Shown here one piece after another: positions 52,427 through 61,304 of a DNA stretch of 64,000 nucleotides. This stretch comes from an uncultured Prevotella sp. GTDB lineage: Bacteria > Bacteroidota > Bacteroidia > Bacteroidales > Bacteroidaceae. The translations under genes and the position numbers were made by a program. Within the stretch, counting starts at the first letter, position 1, and each line of letters starts with the position of its first letter. The notes under the pieces are model-generated. The model worked only from the letters and a program-made list of their open reading frames with translations. It ran no database searches and had not been told where the DNA came from. The stretch lies in assembly GCA_946402275.1 (NCBI GenBank), contig CAMIVY010000013.1, positions 1 to 64,000 on the forward strand. Reading direction: 5' to 3'.

Positions 52427-52434
52427 CAAAGATA
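52427..52434 (-). promoter_or_regulatory. -7 element of the Na/Pi transporter gene
   Basis: Reverse strand TATCTTTG, 30 bases before the ATG at 52396. Confidence 0.65.
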
Positions 52435-52487
52435 ATAAAAAATATGTGAAAAGCAAAGCGAAATCGCATTTTTCTTTCGCTTTTCTC

Positions 52488-52518
52488 TTTGTGCTTTCGT
52501 CTTTTCTTCGTACTTTTG
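52488..52518 (+). promoter_or_regulatory. Promoter of the nucleoside kinase gene
   Basis: TTTG (52488-52491), 19 bases, TACTTTTG (52511-52518). The ATG is at 52553. Confidence 0.75.
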
Positions 52519-52552
52519 CAACACTATCAACAATCTAAAGACACTCATTACT

Positions 52553-54214
52553 ATGGAACAGACAGTCAAGATACATTGTCGCAACAATGGCGAAATGTAT
52601 GACGTACCTACCGGCTCGACACTCGAGGAAGTCTATGCGCAGATCGGACTCCAGATAGAGTACGGCCCCATTTCTGCACGTGTGAACAACAAAGTTGAGG
52701 GAATGCACTACCGCGTGTATAAGCAGAAGGAAGTGGAGTTCCTCAGTCTCTACGACCCTTCAGCCATGCGAGCCTATACGCGCACCCTGTTTTTCGTGCT
52801 GAACAAGGCTGCCCACGACCTGTGGCCCGACTGTACGGTGGTCATCGACATCCCCGTCAGCAACGGCTACTATGTAGACCTGCGCCTGGACCGTCCTGTG
52901 ACACCCGACGACGTCAATGCCGTGCGCCAGCGGATGCAGGAGATTATCGCTGCCAATGTGCCCATTCACCGTCACGAGACCACCACGGAGGACGCTATCC
53001 GCATGTTCACCGAGTCGCGTTCCTTCTCAAAGGTGAAGCTGCTTCAGGGCTTGGGTTCGCTCTATACGACCTATTACGACATTGACGGCTATCTGGACTA
53101 CTACTACGGCTCCTTGCTCACCTCAACGGGACAACTTTATCTGTTCGGTGTGGAATACTACTACGACGGACTGCTGTTGCGCATCCCCTCGCAGCAGGAC
53201 CCCTCCAAGCTTGGAGCCTTCGTCCGACAGGACAAGATGTTCGAAATCTTCAAGGAGCACCACCGTTGGCAGGGCATCTTAGGTATGCGTACCGTGGGCG
53301 ACCTCAACAGAGCCATCCGTGAGGGACATACCAACGAACTGATACAAATCAGCGAGGCCCTGCAGGAGAAGAAGATAGCCCAGATAGCCGACGAGATAGC
53401 CCATCGGCCCGGCATCAGGATGGTGCTCATTGCAGGTCCTTCGTCCAGTGGTAAGACGACTACCTGCAAGCGCATCAGCGTCCAGCTGGCCGTCAACGGG
53501 CTGAAGCCCATAGGCATCTCGTTGGACGACTATTTCCTGGACCGCGACCAGACACCCCTCGACGAGAATGGCGACTACGACTTTGAGCACCTCCACGCCC
53601 AGAATATTCCCCTGCTCAACCAGCAGCTGAACGCTCTGTTCCGTGGTGAGGAGGTGGAGCTGCCCCGTTATAACTTCCAGCAGGGCAAGAGCGAGTGGAG
53701 TGGCAGGCACCTGCAGTTGAAGGGCAACGAGATATTGGTGGTCGAGGGCATCCATGCCCTGAACCCCGAGCTGACCGCCGAGATTCCCGACAGCCAGAAG
53801 TTCCGCATCTACGCATCGGCACTGACCACCATCCTGCTGGACAACCACAACTACATACCCACCACCGACAACCGCCTGCTGCGTCGCATCATTCGCGACT
53901 ACAAGTATCGTGGCGTGTCGGCACAGGAGACCATCCGCCGCTGGCCCAGCGTGCGCAAGGGCGAGAACCGCTGGATATTCCCCTTTCAGGAGAATGCCGA
54001 CGCCATGTTCAACTCCGCCATGCTCTTCGAACTCGCCGTCATCAAGCAACAGGCCGAACCCCTGCTGGAACAGGTGCCCGAGAGCTGTGTCGAACATGCT
54101 GAAGCTTACCGGCTCAGGAAGTTCCTCAGATACATCAGCCCCATTCCTGAAGCACAGATTCCGCCTACGTCGCTGTTGCGCGAGTTCCTTGGGGGCTCGT
54201 CGTTCGACTACTGA
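52553..54214 (+). CDS. Nucleoside (uridine) kinase with N-terminal TGS-like domain
   Basis: A 553-residue protein. Residues 1-65 resemble a TGS domain, about 65-190 resemble the ThrRS-type second additional domain (HRHETTTEDAIRMF), and the C-terminal part is a P-loop kinase of the uridine kinase/phosphoribulokinase type. Walker A GPSSSGKTTTCKR starts at residue 295, and the substrate region shows ISLDDYFLDRDQTP and VEGIHALNPEL. This architecture is widespread in Bacteroidetes, Firmicutes and Thermotogales and is generally labelled nucleoside kinase. The preferred nucleoside is not deducible from sequence. Monocistronic with a terminator just downstream. Confidence 0.92.
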   Translation: MEQTVKIHCRNNGEMYDVPTGSTLEEVYAQIGLQIEYGPISARVNNKVEGMHYRVYKQKEVEFLSLYDPSAMRAYTRTLFFVLNKAAHDLWPDCTVVIDIPVSNGYYVDLRLDRPVTPDDVNAVRQRMQEIIAANVPIHRHETTTEDAIRMFTESRSFSKVKLLQGLGSLYTTYYDIDGYLDYYYGSLLTSTGQLYLFGVEYYYDGLLLRIPSQQDPSKLGAFVRQDKMFEIFKEHHRWQGILGMRTVGDLNRAIREGHTNELIQISEALQEKKIAQIADEIAHRPGIRMVLIAGPSSSGKTTTCKRISVQLAVNGLKPIGISLDDYFLDRDQTPLDENGDYDFEHLHAQNIPLLNQQLNALFRGEEVELPRYNFQQGKSEWSGRHLQLKGNEILVVEGIHALNPELTAEIPDSQKFRIYASALTTILLDNHNYIPTTDNRLLRRIIRDYKYRGVSAQETIRRWPSVRKGENRWIFPFQENADAMFNSAMLFELAVIKQQAEPLLEQVPESCVEHAEAYRLRKFLRYISPIPEAQIPPTSLLREFLGGSSFDY

Positions 54215-54227
54215 CTTGGTCCGTCCC

Positions 54228-54262
54228 TTCGGACTGCTGACGAGCCGTAGTCTCGTTTTTTA
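54228..54262 (+). terminator. Terminator of the nucleoside kinase gene
   Basis: GTCCG-TCCCTT-CGGAC is followed by ACGAG-CCGTAGT-CTCGT and then TTTTT; the second hairpin plus T-run is a plausible terminator. Confidence 0.6.
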
Positions 54263-54275
54263 TCGTATTGCGAAG

Positions 54276-54555
54276 TTACCCTCACATACTCCCGTCACCC
54301 CCTTCAAAGGCCGATATACAAGGCGTTTGAGGCACGTGACCCTTTTCGTTTCTCCCTCCCGTCTCCCTCCCATTCTGGGTCACTTTTTGGGTCACATTTT
54401 GCAAACGTATCCGCTCTGGCTCCTTTCATCTGCGGAAGGGACCCTCTGGGGGTAAAAAAGGGAGGGTGACGGGAGGGTAAATCGTTTACCCTCCCGTGGC
54501 TTAAGCCCTTTGTTTATCGGTGTTTGAAGGGGGGAACGGGAGTATGTGAGGGTAA
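54276..54555. mobile_element. MITE-like non-coding inverted-repeat element
   Basis: A 20-base perfect inverted repeat (TTACCCTCACATACTCCCGT at 54276-54295, complement at 54536-54555) extends into about 50 bases of imperfect pairing (CCCCCTTCAAA and CCGATA blocks on both arms). Inside, CGGGAGGGTAAA-TCG-TTTACCCTCCCG (54470-54496) is a perfect 12-bp hairpin built from the same GGGAGGGT motif. There is no convincing reading frame. The 280-base length, terminal inverted repeats and lack of genes fit a miniature element. No target-site duplication could be confirmed. Confidence 0.5.
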
Positions 54556-54641
54556 TTTGGTTTGTCATGGCTACCCCAAGATTACCACCTAAATTGACGC
54601 AGAACCAAATACTCTATAGAGTAACTTTTCCCCACAAGTTC

Positions 54642-54672
54642 TTTGTTGTTTCGGAAATAATCACTATCTTTG
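54642..54672 (+). promoter_or_regulatory. Promoter of the 55 kb operon (long leader)
   Basis: TTTG (54642-54645), 19 bases, TATCTTTG (54665-54672). The first gene starts about 400 bases further on, so the transcript has an unusually long leader that includes the structured segment at 54840-55020. Confidence 0.75.
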
Positions 54673-54839
54673 CAGGGTCAAAGTGACGATTAAATTAATA
54701 AATATAGTGTGTAACTTAAAACAATTATAGTAAGAACCAGACACTACAGATGAACATCGGTGAGTCGTAGCAGGCACCAGGTGCCGTCCTCCCAACAGGG
54801 ATTTGATAAACAATTTAATTATTAACAATTAACAATGAT

Positions 54840-55020
54840 GGAATTGTGCGTCGCATTCCCGTTTGTACTTTCGATGGATAAATGAGCTTTTAGCTCTTGC
54901 CCTCTATCCAAAAATATCGGCAAAATGTTTCTACGAGTGCAAGATGCATAGAAGTTCACGTTTAGGCGTGAACTATGCACTTGTTTGTAGAGAGGGCCAT
55001 TTGCCGATAGCCTTTGGATA
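54840..55020 (+). ncRNA. Candidate structured leader RNA with long hairpin and pseudoknot
   Basis: Stepwise pairing seen by hand: GGAAT/ATTCC (54840-54844 with 54855-54859); GAGCT-TTT-AGCTC (54884-54896); then one long imperfect hairpin. In that hairpin TATCCAAA (54905-54912) pairs with TTTGGATA (55013-55020); TATCGGCAAA(A)TG (54915-54927) pairs with CATTTGCCGATA (54998-55009) with one bulged A; TCTAC pairs with GTAGA; CAAG/CTTG, TGCAT/ATGCA and AGTTCACG/CGTGAACT close a TTTAGG loop. GCCCTCT (54899-54905) can also pair with AGAGGGC (54991-54997), a pseudoknot. TGGATA at 54875-54880 could compete for TATCCA, giving a switch-like alternative. No known riboswitch class was recognised. Confidence 0.5.
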
Positions 55021-55078
55021 ATTCAAGTCACGATGGTTGCACGCCTTTTCTTATTTTCATAAGGAAATGACAATACAA

Positions 55079-55534
55079 ATGAAAATGACGATGTTGTGCC
55101 TGCTGACGCTGCTGGGTGTCAGTACCGCCAAATCGCAAACCCTGGTGCTTTGGCATGCCAACGGCACCACTACCGACGTGGAACTATATACCCAGCCGCA
55201 AGTGAAGTTCCAGGATGATAAGGTGCTCATCACCTCCACCGTGCTTGACATGGAGTATCCTAAGACCGATATACTTCGCTTTACCTACAAGGGCAGTGCA
55301 TCGGGCATTAGCAATTCTAAAACCAAAGCCGATGTCTCGCAGGAGAACGGCCAACTGGTCTTCCACGGCATCAAGTCGTCTGACAAGATAGCCGTCTATA
55401 ACACGAAGGGCATCCGTATTCCCATGCAACTACACTATAACGGCTCCTCCGCCACGCTTCCTCTCTCTGCCATCCCTTTGGGTGTCTATCTGCTCAATGT
55501 CAACGGTCGAACCTCTAAATTCACAAAGCGATGA
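55079..55534 (+). CDS. Small secreted protein with T9SS-like C-terminal domain
   Basis: About 151 residues. The signal peptide MKMTMLCLLTLLGVSTAKSQ is followed by a short beta domain (about 22-70), a Ser/Lys linker, and an end segment IAVYNTKGIRIPMQLHYN...IPLGVYLLNVNGRTSKFTK that matches the beta-sandwich type C-terminal sorting domain of Bacteroidetes secreted proteins. An ATG at 55067 in the same frame is possible, with AAGGA just upstream; 55079 gives the cleaner signal peptide. The stop overlaps the next gene's ATG by four bases. It is the first gene after the long structured leader. Confidence 0.75.
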   Translation: MKMTMLCLLTLLGVSTAKSQTLVLWHANGTTTDVELYTQPQVKFQDDKVLITSTVLDMEYPKTDILRFTYKGSASGISNSKTKADVSQENGQLVFHGIKSSDKIAVYNTKGIRIPMQLHYNGSSATLPLSAIPLGVYLLNVNGRTSKFTKR

Positions 55535-58500
55535 AACGACTTTACCTTATTCTCATATTAGCTGCCGTCACCCTGAGCGGCTTGGCACAGAACATCGGTG
55601 AGTCATTCTATATCTACCGCAACGACGGCGAGTTCAATGCCTTCTTCCGCGATGAGGTCATCAGCATTGACTACTCCTACGAGGATGCCGATGGCAATAC
55701 CTACGACGAGATAGTCACCCAGATAGTCAATACAGCAGACAGCGTGTATAAAATACCATTGGCTGCAATAGACAGCATTGGATTCGTGCAGCCTAATACT
55801 GTGTATCGGGATGATGCAAAACAAATAAATGGAGACCTATATAATTACTTGATAAATGTCGATGATAAGGTGTTGACATTTAGCGCATCTACTCCTTCAA
55901 ATATATTACCTAAAATAGGAGATAAACTTGTAGAAATCGATGAAACGGATAAGCTCCCTTGGGGATTTTTAGGTCAAGTGGAGTCTATATCAAACAATGG
56001 ATCTAACATTGAAGTAAGATGTAAAAAGATAGAACTAGAGGAAGTCGTAAAAACCTTTTATCGTACTGTCAGTATCATAAGCGATGACAACTCTAATGTC
56101 CCTTTGTTGACACGGAGAGCTATTAAAACTGATTACTTTCCCATAAAATTCAATATAGGGAAACTTCATTTTCCAATGACATTTTCAGGAATCGCTTCAG
56201 AGAAAAACATCCTTGGTTTTAAAGGTAATTTAAAAGGCAAATTAAATAACGACCTATACATTACCCCGAAAGTAATAGGCAAGGTGACTCGTGTTGTTGA
56301 TGACATACTTGTATTATCTTACTACAATATTCAGATGGATACTGATGTCGATTTTGATGACGATTTAGAATATGCATGCGAATGGTCGGGATCGTTAAAG
56401 GAACCTTGGTTTGATAAAGATATCCCAACTCCAGCATGGGGCTATCCTATATATTTAGCAGTCGGGCCCATTGCAGATTTATCTGGAGAACTTGCAATGG
56501 GAGTTCATCTAACTGGAGTGCTACGCGTGAATACTGATATTACTTATTACCCAGCCACGGCATTGCTTACTCCGATTCCTCTGGCAACCAACTTTATAAA
56601 CAAAGTTTCTATAAGACCAAGACTTGAGGATTTCTCTGCCACCCTTCCATACTTTACGGCTAAGGGGGCATTCAAGTTTGGAGTATTCTTTCGCGCTGGA
56701 TTACCTTTCCCAAATCATAAGGTAGCATGGGTAGGTGGTGAGGTGGAAACAGGGGCAAAAATAGAAGCGAATGCCAAATTCGACTTCGAGAAACTCCGCT
56801 ACGCCGACAAAAGCACGTACTTATATGAGGATGCCATAGAAACGATGACGTTGGATGCAATGCCGTATTGGGGGCTAAAGTTTGTTGCCAGTGCATTAGA
56901 TGACAAACATAAGTTTGAGTTAGGACGTGACTTTAGCTTCTGGGGATTAAAATTTTTAGAAGGTTCAATCATTCCCAAGTTCTCTGGTACAACCTTCACG
57001 AGAGAAGGAGGTAACACTGCATATGCTTCAGTTGATATCACCAACGATTGTCTGTTTGCATGTAAAGTGGGTTTTTCTCTCTTTACTGAGGACGGTATTA
57101 AAGTAGAGACAAAGTATTTTGACAAAGAATACCATACCCGTAAGGACTTTTCTGCATATGGAATGACTTTTGAAAATTTAAGCCCAAGTAGTATTTATAA
57201 GGTGTATCCTTGTCTAAACTATGGTGGCTATGACATCCTGGGCATTCCATCGGCAGAGCTGTATCCCACACGTGTAGAGGTAAAGAGAATGCATATCACA
57301 AGCATCCAATATGGTAAGAAAGCCTACACTAACGACGGTGATGTGTATGACTTTTGCTACAACACAGAAATCACAACAGAATTATTAAATGCGGATGGTA
57401 TTGATGACTGGGGATATGTATACGAAGATCCAAAGGGAAAAACAAAACACATATCTTTAAAGGGTAAAGAGTCACCCTATACTGATACAAATTATGCTTT
57501 TTACCGTAATAGACCGATTTCTACAGCGTGCTTATATGGATATGTAAAGTATCAAGGTGACGACAACTATTACTATGGCGAGAAGAAAGAGTATCCTTTG
57601 GTGTATAATAAGAAGCCCGAAGCTATAACTATGGATGTCGTAGAGGTAGGCGAGACCACTGCAAAGGTGAAATGTGCGTATTATGATGTGCTTCCATGGG
57701 GTGGAACGTGTGGAATTGAATATTGGGAAGATACCCATATCAATGCTTCGAAGAAAATATACTTTGATACAGCACAAGAGGAAATAGAAGTCACCATAGA
57801 TGGACTTAAACCAAATACGACTTACAATTATCAGGCACTTATTAAGGTGGATGACAGATATGTAGGTGAAGTTACAGGCATAGAAAAGAATGAGATTTTG
57901 GCAGATGAAATTATGTCCTTTACGACTAAATCTGTATTAGTTTATACAACAGGAGAGGTGGAGGATAAGACTGCAAACACAGCTACTTTAACGGGCTCTG
58001 TGGAGAACTACAATCCATCAGACGAGAGTGTTTCATTTGCCTTCTTCTACTCTACAAGCAGTGACGTGATAAATGCCTCGGACGGGAAGTCAGTTGTCGC
58101 CACCTATGATAACAATGGAAATTTATCGGCTGAAATCACAGATTTGTCAGACTACACTACCTATTATTATACGCTGGCAGTTAAGCGAGGAGAGTCTAAA
58201 TTTGAAACGAGTAAAATAAAGTCATTCACTACCCTCCCTGTTGTATCTACACTCAATAATGCCACTACAACCTATAGTTCAGCAACGCTGAGCGGAACAT
58301 GTTCTAAGGGCATCACTGTCACAGGTTTCTCCGTTAAGAAAGATGGAGATACTGAATATACGCAATATGGTGCTGTGCCTGATGAAGACGGAAACTTCAG
58401 CGCGACGATAGATGGATTGAATGCTGATACCAAGTATTATTACTATGCATTCGCAAGAACAAATGAGCAAACCTATAAAGGAACTGAATATTCGTTTACG

Positions 58501-59109
58501 ACAGAACAAGAACAGCCACAGGTTCACTTATGCCCTGATGAAAATCATCCACATCTTATAAATCTTGGGCTGCCAAGTGGTACGAAGTGGGCTTGCTGTA
58601 ATATCGGAGCAGACTCACCAGAGATGTTTGGCAGTTATTTTGCTTGGGGTGAAACTATCCCAAAATCAAATTTCACTTGGAAGACATATCAATATGGTAG
58701 GTCTGCTGAAGATGTCGACTATATTGGCAGTGATATCGCAGCTACTAATTATGATGCGGCATATGTTACTTTGGGTAATGATTACCAAACACCTTCTATG
58801 GAACTATGTAAGGAACTAATAGAAAAGACGCAGTCCACATGGGTTACCATAAATGGAGTACAAGGAAGGATTTTTACGGGAGAGACAGGTGCTTCCATTT
58901 TTTTACCAGCCTGTGGATGTAGAATCCGTGAAGAAATCCGGTATATTGGTGAAAGTGGGCACTATTGGACATCAACCTATCATGACACAGAACCACGATT
59001 AGCTCGCAATATGACCATCGAAGCCAGTGGAGTTGGTTATCAAGGAGGCGGAGGCAGGTTTAATGGACATCCTATCCGTCCTGTTCAAAGTGGTATTACT
59101 GCAAAATAA
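55531..59109 (+). CDS. Secreted protein with Fn3-like repeats and Fib_succ_major-like C-terminus
   Basis: A 1,192-residue exported protein. Residues 1-19 are a signal peptide. Residues 20-90 (NIGESFYIYRNDGEFNAFFR...) are a domain very common at the N-terminus of Prevotella and Bacteroides surface proteins. A large beta-rich region of unknown type follows (about 90-620), then three Fn3-like domains (about 690-805, 810-900, 905-985, each with a T-x-Y-Y or T-x-Y-N motif). The final 180 residues (LGLPSGTKWACCNIGADSPE...GHYWTSTYHD...GHPIRPVQ) resemble the Fibrobacter succinogenes major paralogous domain. Base composition drops sharply to A/T-rich after about 55,740, as if a conserved head was joined to a foreign body. 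It is coupled to the preceding small secreted-protein gene by an ATGA overlap. Confidence 0.85.
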   Translation: MKRLYLILILAAVTLSGLAQNIGESFYIYRNDGEFNAFFRDEVISIDYSYEDADGNTYDEIVTQIVNTADSVYKIPLAAIDSIGFVQPNTVYRDDAKQINGDLYNYLINVDDKVLTFSASTPSNILPKIGDKLVEIDETDKLPWGFLGQVESISNNGSNIEVRCKKIELEEVVKTFYRTVSIISDDNSNVPLLTRRAIKTDYFPIKFNIGKLHFPMTFSGIASEKNILGFKGNLKGKLNNDLYITPKVIGKVTRVVDDILVLSYYNIQMDTDVDFDDDLEYACEWSGSLKEPWFDKDIPTPAWGYPIYLAVGPIADLSGELAMGVHLTGVLRVNTDITYYPATALLTPIPLATNFINKVSIRPRLEDFSATLPYFTAKGAFKFGVFFRAGLPFPNHKVAWVGGEVETGAKIEANAKFDFEKLRYADKSTYLYEDAIETMTLDAMPYWGLKFVASALDDKHKFELGRDFSFWGLKFLEGSIIPKFSGTTFTREGGNTAYASVDITNDCLFACKVGFSLFTEDGIKVETKYFDKEYHTRKDFSAYGMTFENLSPSSIYKVYPCLNYGGYDILGIPSAELYPTRVEVKRMHITSIQYGKKAYTNDGDVYDFCYNTEITTELLNADGIDDWGYVYEDPKGKTKHISLKGKESPYTDTNYAFYRNRPISTACLYGYVKYQGDDNYYYGEKKEYPLVYNKKPEAITMDVVEVGETTAKVKCAYYDVLPWGGTCGIEYWEDTHINASKKIYFDTAQEEIEVTIDGLKPNTTYNYQALIKVDDRYVGEVTGIEKNEILADEIMSFTTKSVLVYTTGEVEDKTANTATLTGSVENYNPSDESVSFAFFYSTSSDVINASDGKSVVATYDNNGNLSAEITDLSDYTTYYYTLAVKRGESKFETSKIKSFTTLPVVSTLNNATTTYSSATLSGTCSKGITVTGFSVKKDGDTEYTQYGAVPDEDGNFSATIDGLNADTKYYYYAFARTNEQTYKGTEYSFTTEQEQPQVHLCPDENHPHLINLGLPSGTKWACCNIGADSPEMFGSYFAWGETIPKSNFTWKTYQYGRSAEDVDYIGSDIAATNYDAAYVTLGNDYQTPSMELCKELIEKTQSTWVTINGVQGRIFTGETGASIFLPACGCRIREEIRYIGESGHYWTSTYHDTEPRLARNMTIEASGVGYQGGGGRFNGHPIRPVQSGITAK

Positions 59110-59172
59110 ATTAAAGAACAGACACCTGATTTGTTACATGCACAATTTTGTAAAATTTTTACTATCTTTGCA

Positions 59173-59212
59173 CTCGCATTCAGATTTTACGTCTGGGTGC
59201 GAGTTTTTTTTG
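59173..59212 (+). terminator. Terminator of the 55 kb operon
   Basis: CTCGCA (59173-59178) pairs with TGCGAG (59198-59203), with CAGA/TCTG inside, then eight Ts. A TATCTTTG at 59163-59170 sits directly before it, but a transcript from there would end at once. Confidence 0.85.
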
Positions 59213-59316
59213 TATTAACCCGAGTGGGGTGCTTTTATAAGGAATAAGGACAAGAAAATTGACAGAGGGGACAGACGCGTGACATCTGCTTAATGAATAG
59301 AGAACGTTCGGTAGTG

Positions 59317-59367
59317 AATAAAAATGCAGCTTCTGCCAAAAAAGAGGGCGGTAACTGCATTTTTATT
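59317..59367. repeat. Perfect 13-bp inverted repeat upstream of korA
   Basis: AATAAAAATGCAG (59317-59329) and CTGCATTTTTATT (59355-59367) are exact complements around a 25-base loop. It lies nine bases before the korA -33 box and could be a regulator site or a second terminator. The rest of the 59,213-59,316 stretch holds nothing recognised. Confidence 0.55.
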
Positions 59368-59375
59368 GCAATTTG

Positions 59376-59407
59376 TTTGGATATTAGATGAATATTTGCG
59401 AACTTTG
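59376..59407 (+). promoter_or_regulatory. Promoter of korA-korB
   Basis: TTTG (59376-59379), 20 bases, GAACTTTG (59400-59407), a -7 element with one mismatch. The ATG is at 59452. Confidence 0.6.
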
Positions 59408-59451
59408 CAGGCGTTTTTTAAAATAGAGTTACACATATATTAAATATATTT

Positions 59452-61299
59452 ATGGCTGAACAATTAGACATTCAAGAACTCGAACAGGTAGTTGTCCGAT
59501 TCTCTGGAGACTCCGGCGACGGCATGCAGCTGGCCGGAAACATCTTTTCTACGGTCTCGGCGACTGTAGGTAACGGTATCTCAACATTCCCCGACTATCC
59601 TGCCGACATCCGCGCTCCGCAAGGCTCGCTGACGGGTGTGAGCGGTTTCCAGGTGCACATCGGTGCCGGGCAGGTGTACACGCCTGGCGATAAGTGCGAC
59701 GTGCTGGTGGCTATGAATGCTGCTGCGCTGAAGACGCAGTATCGCTATGCCAAGTCGGATGCTACGATCATCATCGACACCGACTCGTTCGGACCGAAGG
59801 ATCTGGAGAAGGCTCAGTTCAAGACTGCCGACTATCTGGGCGAGATGGGCATTGACGGCGACCGCGTCATCCAGTGCCCGCTGACGCAGATGGTGAAGGA
59901 CGCGCTGGCCGACTCGGGCATGGACAACAAGGCGGTGCTGAAGTGCCGCAACATGTTTGCGCTGGGTCTGGTGTGCTGGCTCTTCGACCGCGACCTGTCG
60001 CTGGTGGCCAACTACCTGAAGGAGAAGTTTGCCAAGAAGCCCCAGATAGCCGAGAACAACATCAAGGTGGTGCAGGCTGGCTATGACTATGGTCACAACA
60101 CGCACTCGAGTGCTGTCAACGTGCGCCGCATCGAGACGCGTCACAAGGTGCCCGGCCGCTATATGGACATCACGGGCAACAAGGCTACGGCCTACGGATT
60201 CATTGCTGCTGCCGAGAAGGCGGGGCTGAAGCTCTATCTGGGCTCGTATCCCATCACTCCGGCTACGGACGTGCTGCACGAGCTGTCGAAGCACAAGTCG
60301 CTGGGTGTGACCACCGTGCAGTGCGAGGACGAGATCAGCGGTGCCGCCTCGGCCCTGGGAGCATCGTTTGCCGGTGCCCTGGGCGTGACCTCTACCAGCG
60401 GGCCTGGCATCTGCCTGAAGAGCGAGGCCATGAACCTGGCTGTCATCATGGAGCTGCCCTTGGTGGTGCTCGACGTGCAGCGCGGCGGTCCGGCTACGGG
60501 TCTGCCCACCAAGTCGGAACAGACCGACCTGCTGCAGGTGCTCTTCGGACGTAACGGCGAGAGCCCCATGCCCGTGCTGGCGGCTACGAGTCCTGCCGAC
60601 TGCTTCGATGCTGCCTATCAGGCCTGCAAGATAGCGCTGGAGCACATGACTCCCGTCGTGCTGCTCACCGATGCCTATATCGCCAACGGCTCAGGAGCCT
60701 TCCGTCTGCCCGAGATGGACAAGCTCGACAGCATCAATCCCCCTTATGTTCCTGAGGAGCTGAAGGGCAAGTGGGCTCCCTATATGCGTGCTGAGAACGG
60801 CACCCGCTACTGGGCAGTGCCTGGCCGCGAGGGCTTCACGCATATCCTGGGCGGTCTGGAGAAGGACTCGGAGACGGGTGCCATCTCTACCAACCCTGAG
60901 AACCACGACCTGATGACGCGTCTGCGCCAGCAGAAGATTGCCAACATCGAGGTGCCCGACCTGGAGGTGGTCGGCGATGCAGACGATGCCGAGCTGCTCA
61001 TCGTGGGTTTCGGCTCCACCTATGGTCATCTGCATGCTGCGATGGACGAGCTGCGCGAGGGCGGCAGGAAGGTGGCTCTGGCACAGTTCAAATACCTGAA
61101 CCCGCTGCCCAAGAACACCAGCGAGGTGCTGAAGCGCTACAAGAAGGTGGTGGTGGCCGAGCAGAACATGGGCCAGCTGGCTGCCTACCTGCGCATGAAG
61201 GTCGACAACTTCGTGCCCTACAAGTTCAATCAGGTCAAGGGCCAGCCCTTCGTGGTAGAAGAGTTAGTCAACGCATTTGAGAACATTTTAAAGAAGTAA
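59452..61299 (+). CDS. korA: 2-oxoacid:ferredoxin oxidoreductase, fused gamma-alpha subunit
   Basis: A 615-residue subunit. The N-terminal gamma domain (about 12-195) starts VVRFSGDSGDGMQLAGNIFS. The alpha domain follows from about 240 with AEKAGLKLYLGSYPITPATD, QCEDEISGAASALGASFAGA and TSTSGPGICLKSEAMNLAV (quoted in parts). With KorB it oxidises 2-oxoglutarate or a related 2-oxoacid, passing electrons to ferredoxin, a core reaction of anaerobic Bacteroidetes. GC content and codon bias are high, as for strongly expressed genes. It is five bases upstream of korB. Confidence 0.95.
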   Translation: MAEQLDIQELEQVVVRFSGDSGDGMQLAGNIFSTVSATVGNGISTFPDYPADIRAPQGSLTGVSGFQVHIGAGQVYTPGDKCDVLVAMNAAALKTQYRYAKSDATIIIDTDSFGPKDLEKAQFKTADYLGEMGIDGDRVIQCPLTQMVKDALADSGMDNKAVLKCRNMFALGLVCWLFDRDLSLVANYLKEKFAKKPQIAENNIKVVQAGYDYGHNTHSSAVNVRRIETRHKVPGRYMDITGNKATAYGFIAAAEKAGLKLYLGSYPITPATDVLHELSKHKSLGVTTVQCEDEISGAASALGASFAGALGVTSTSGPGICLKSEAMNLAVIMELPLVVLDVQRGGPATGLPTKSEQTDLLQVLFGRNGESPMPVLAATSPADCFDAAYQACKIALEHMTPVVLLTDAYIANGSGAFRLPEMDKLDSINPPYVPEELKGKWAPYMRAENGTRYWAVPGREGFTHILGGLEKDSETGAISTNPENHDLMTRLRQQKIANIEVPDLEVVGDADDAELLIVGFGSTYGHLHAAMDELREGGRKVALAQFKYLNPLPKNTSEVLKRYKKVVVAEQNMGQLAAYLRMKVDNFVPYKFNQVKGQPFVVEELVNAFENILKK

Positions 61300-61304
61300 A
61301 AGCA

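Noticed and set aside
54905..55020. Integron attC site or retron msd
   Set aside because: No integrase or reverse transcriptase in the window, and the ends lack the conserved GTTRRRY-type core.
59163..59212. Small RNA gene (promoter-like TATCTTTG followed by terminator)
   Set aside because: Only a few bases separate the two, no -33 box has correct spacing, and the hairpin is explained as terminator of the preceding operon.
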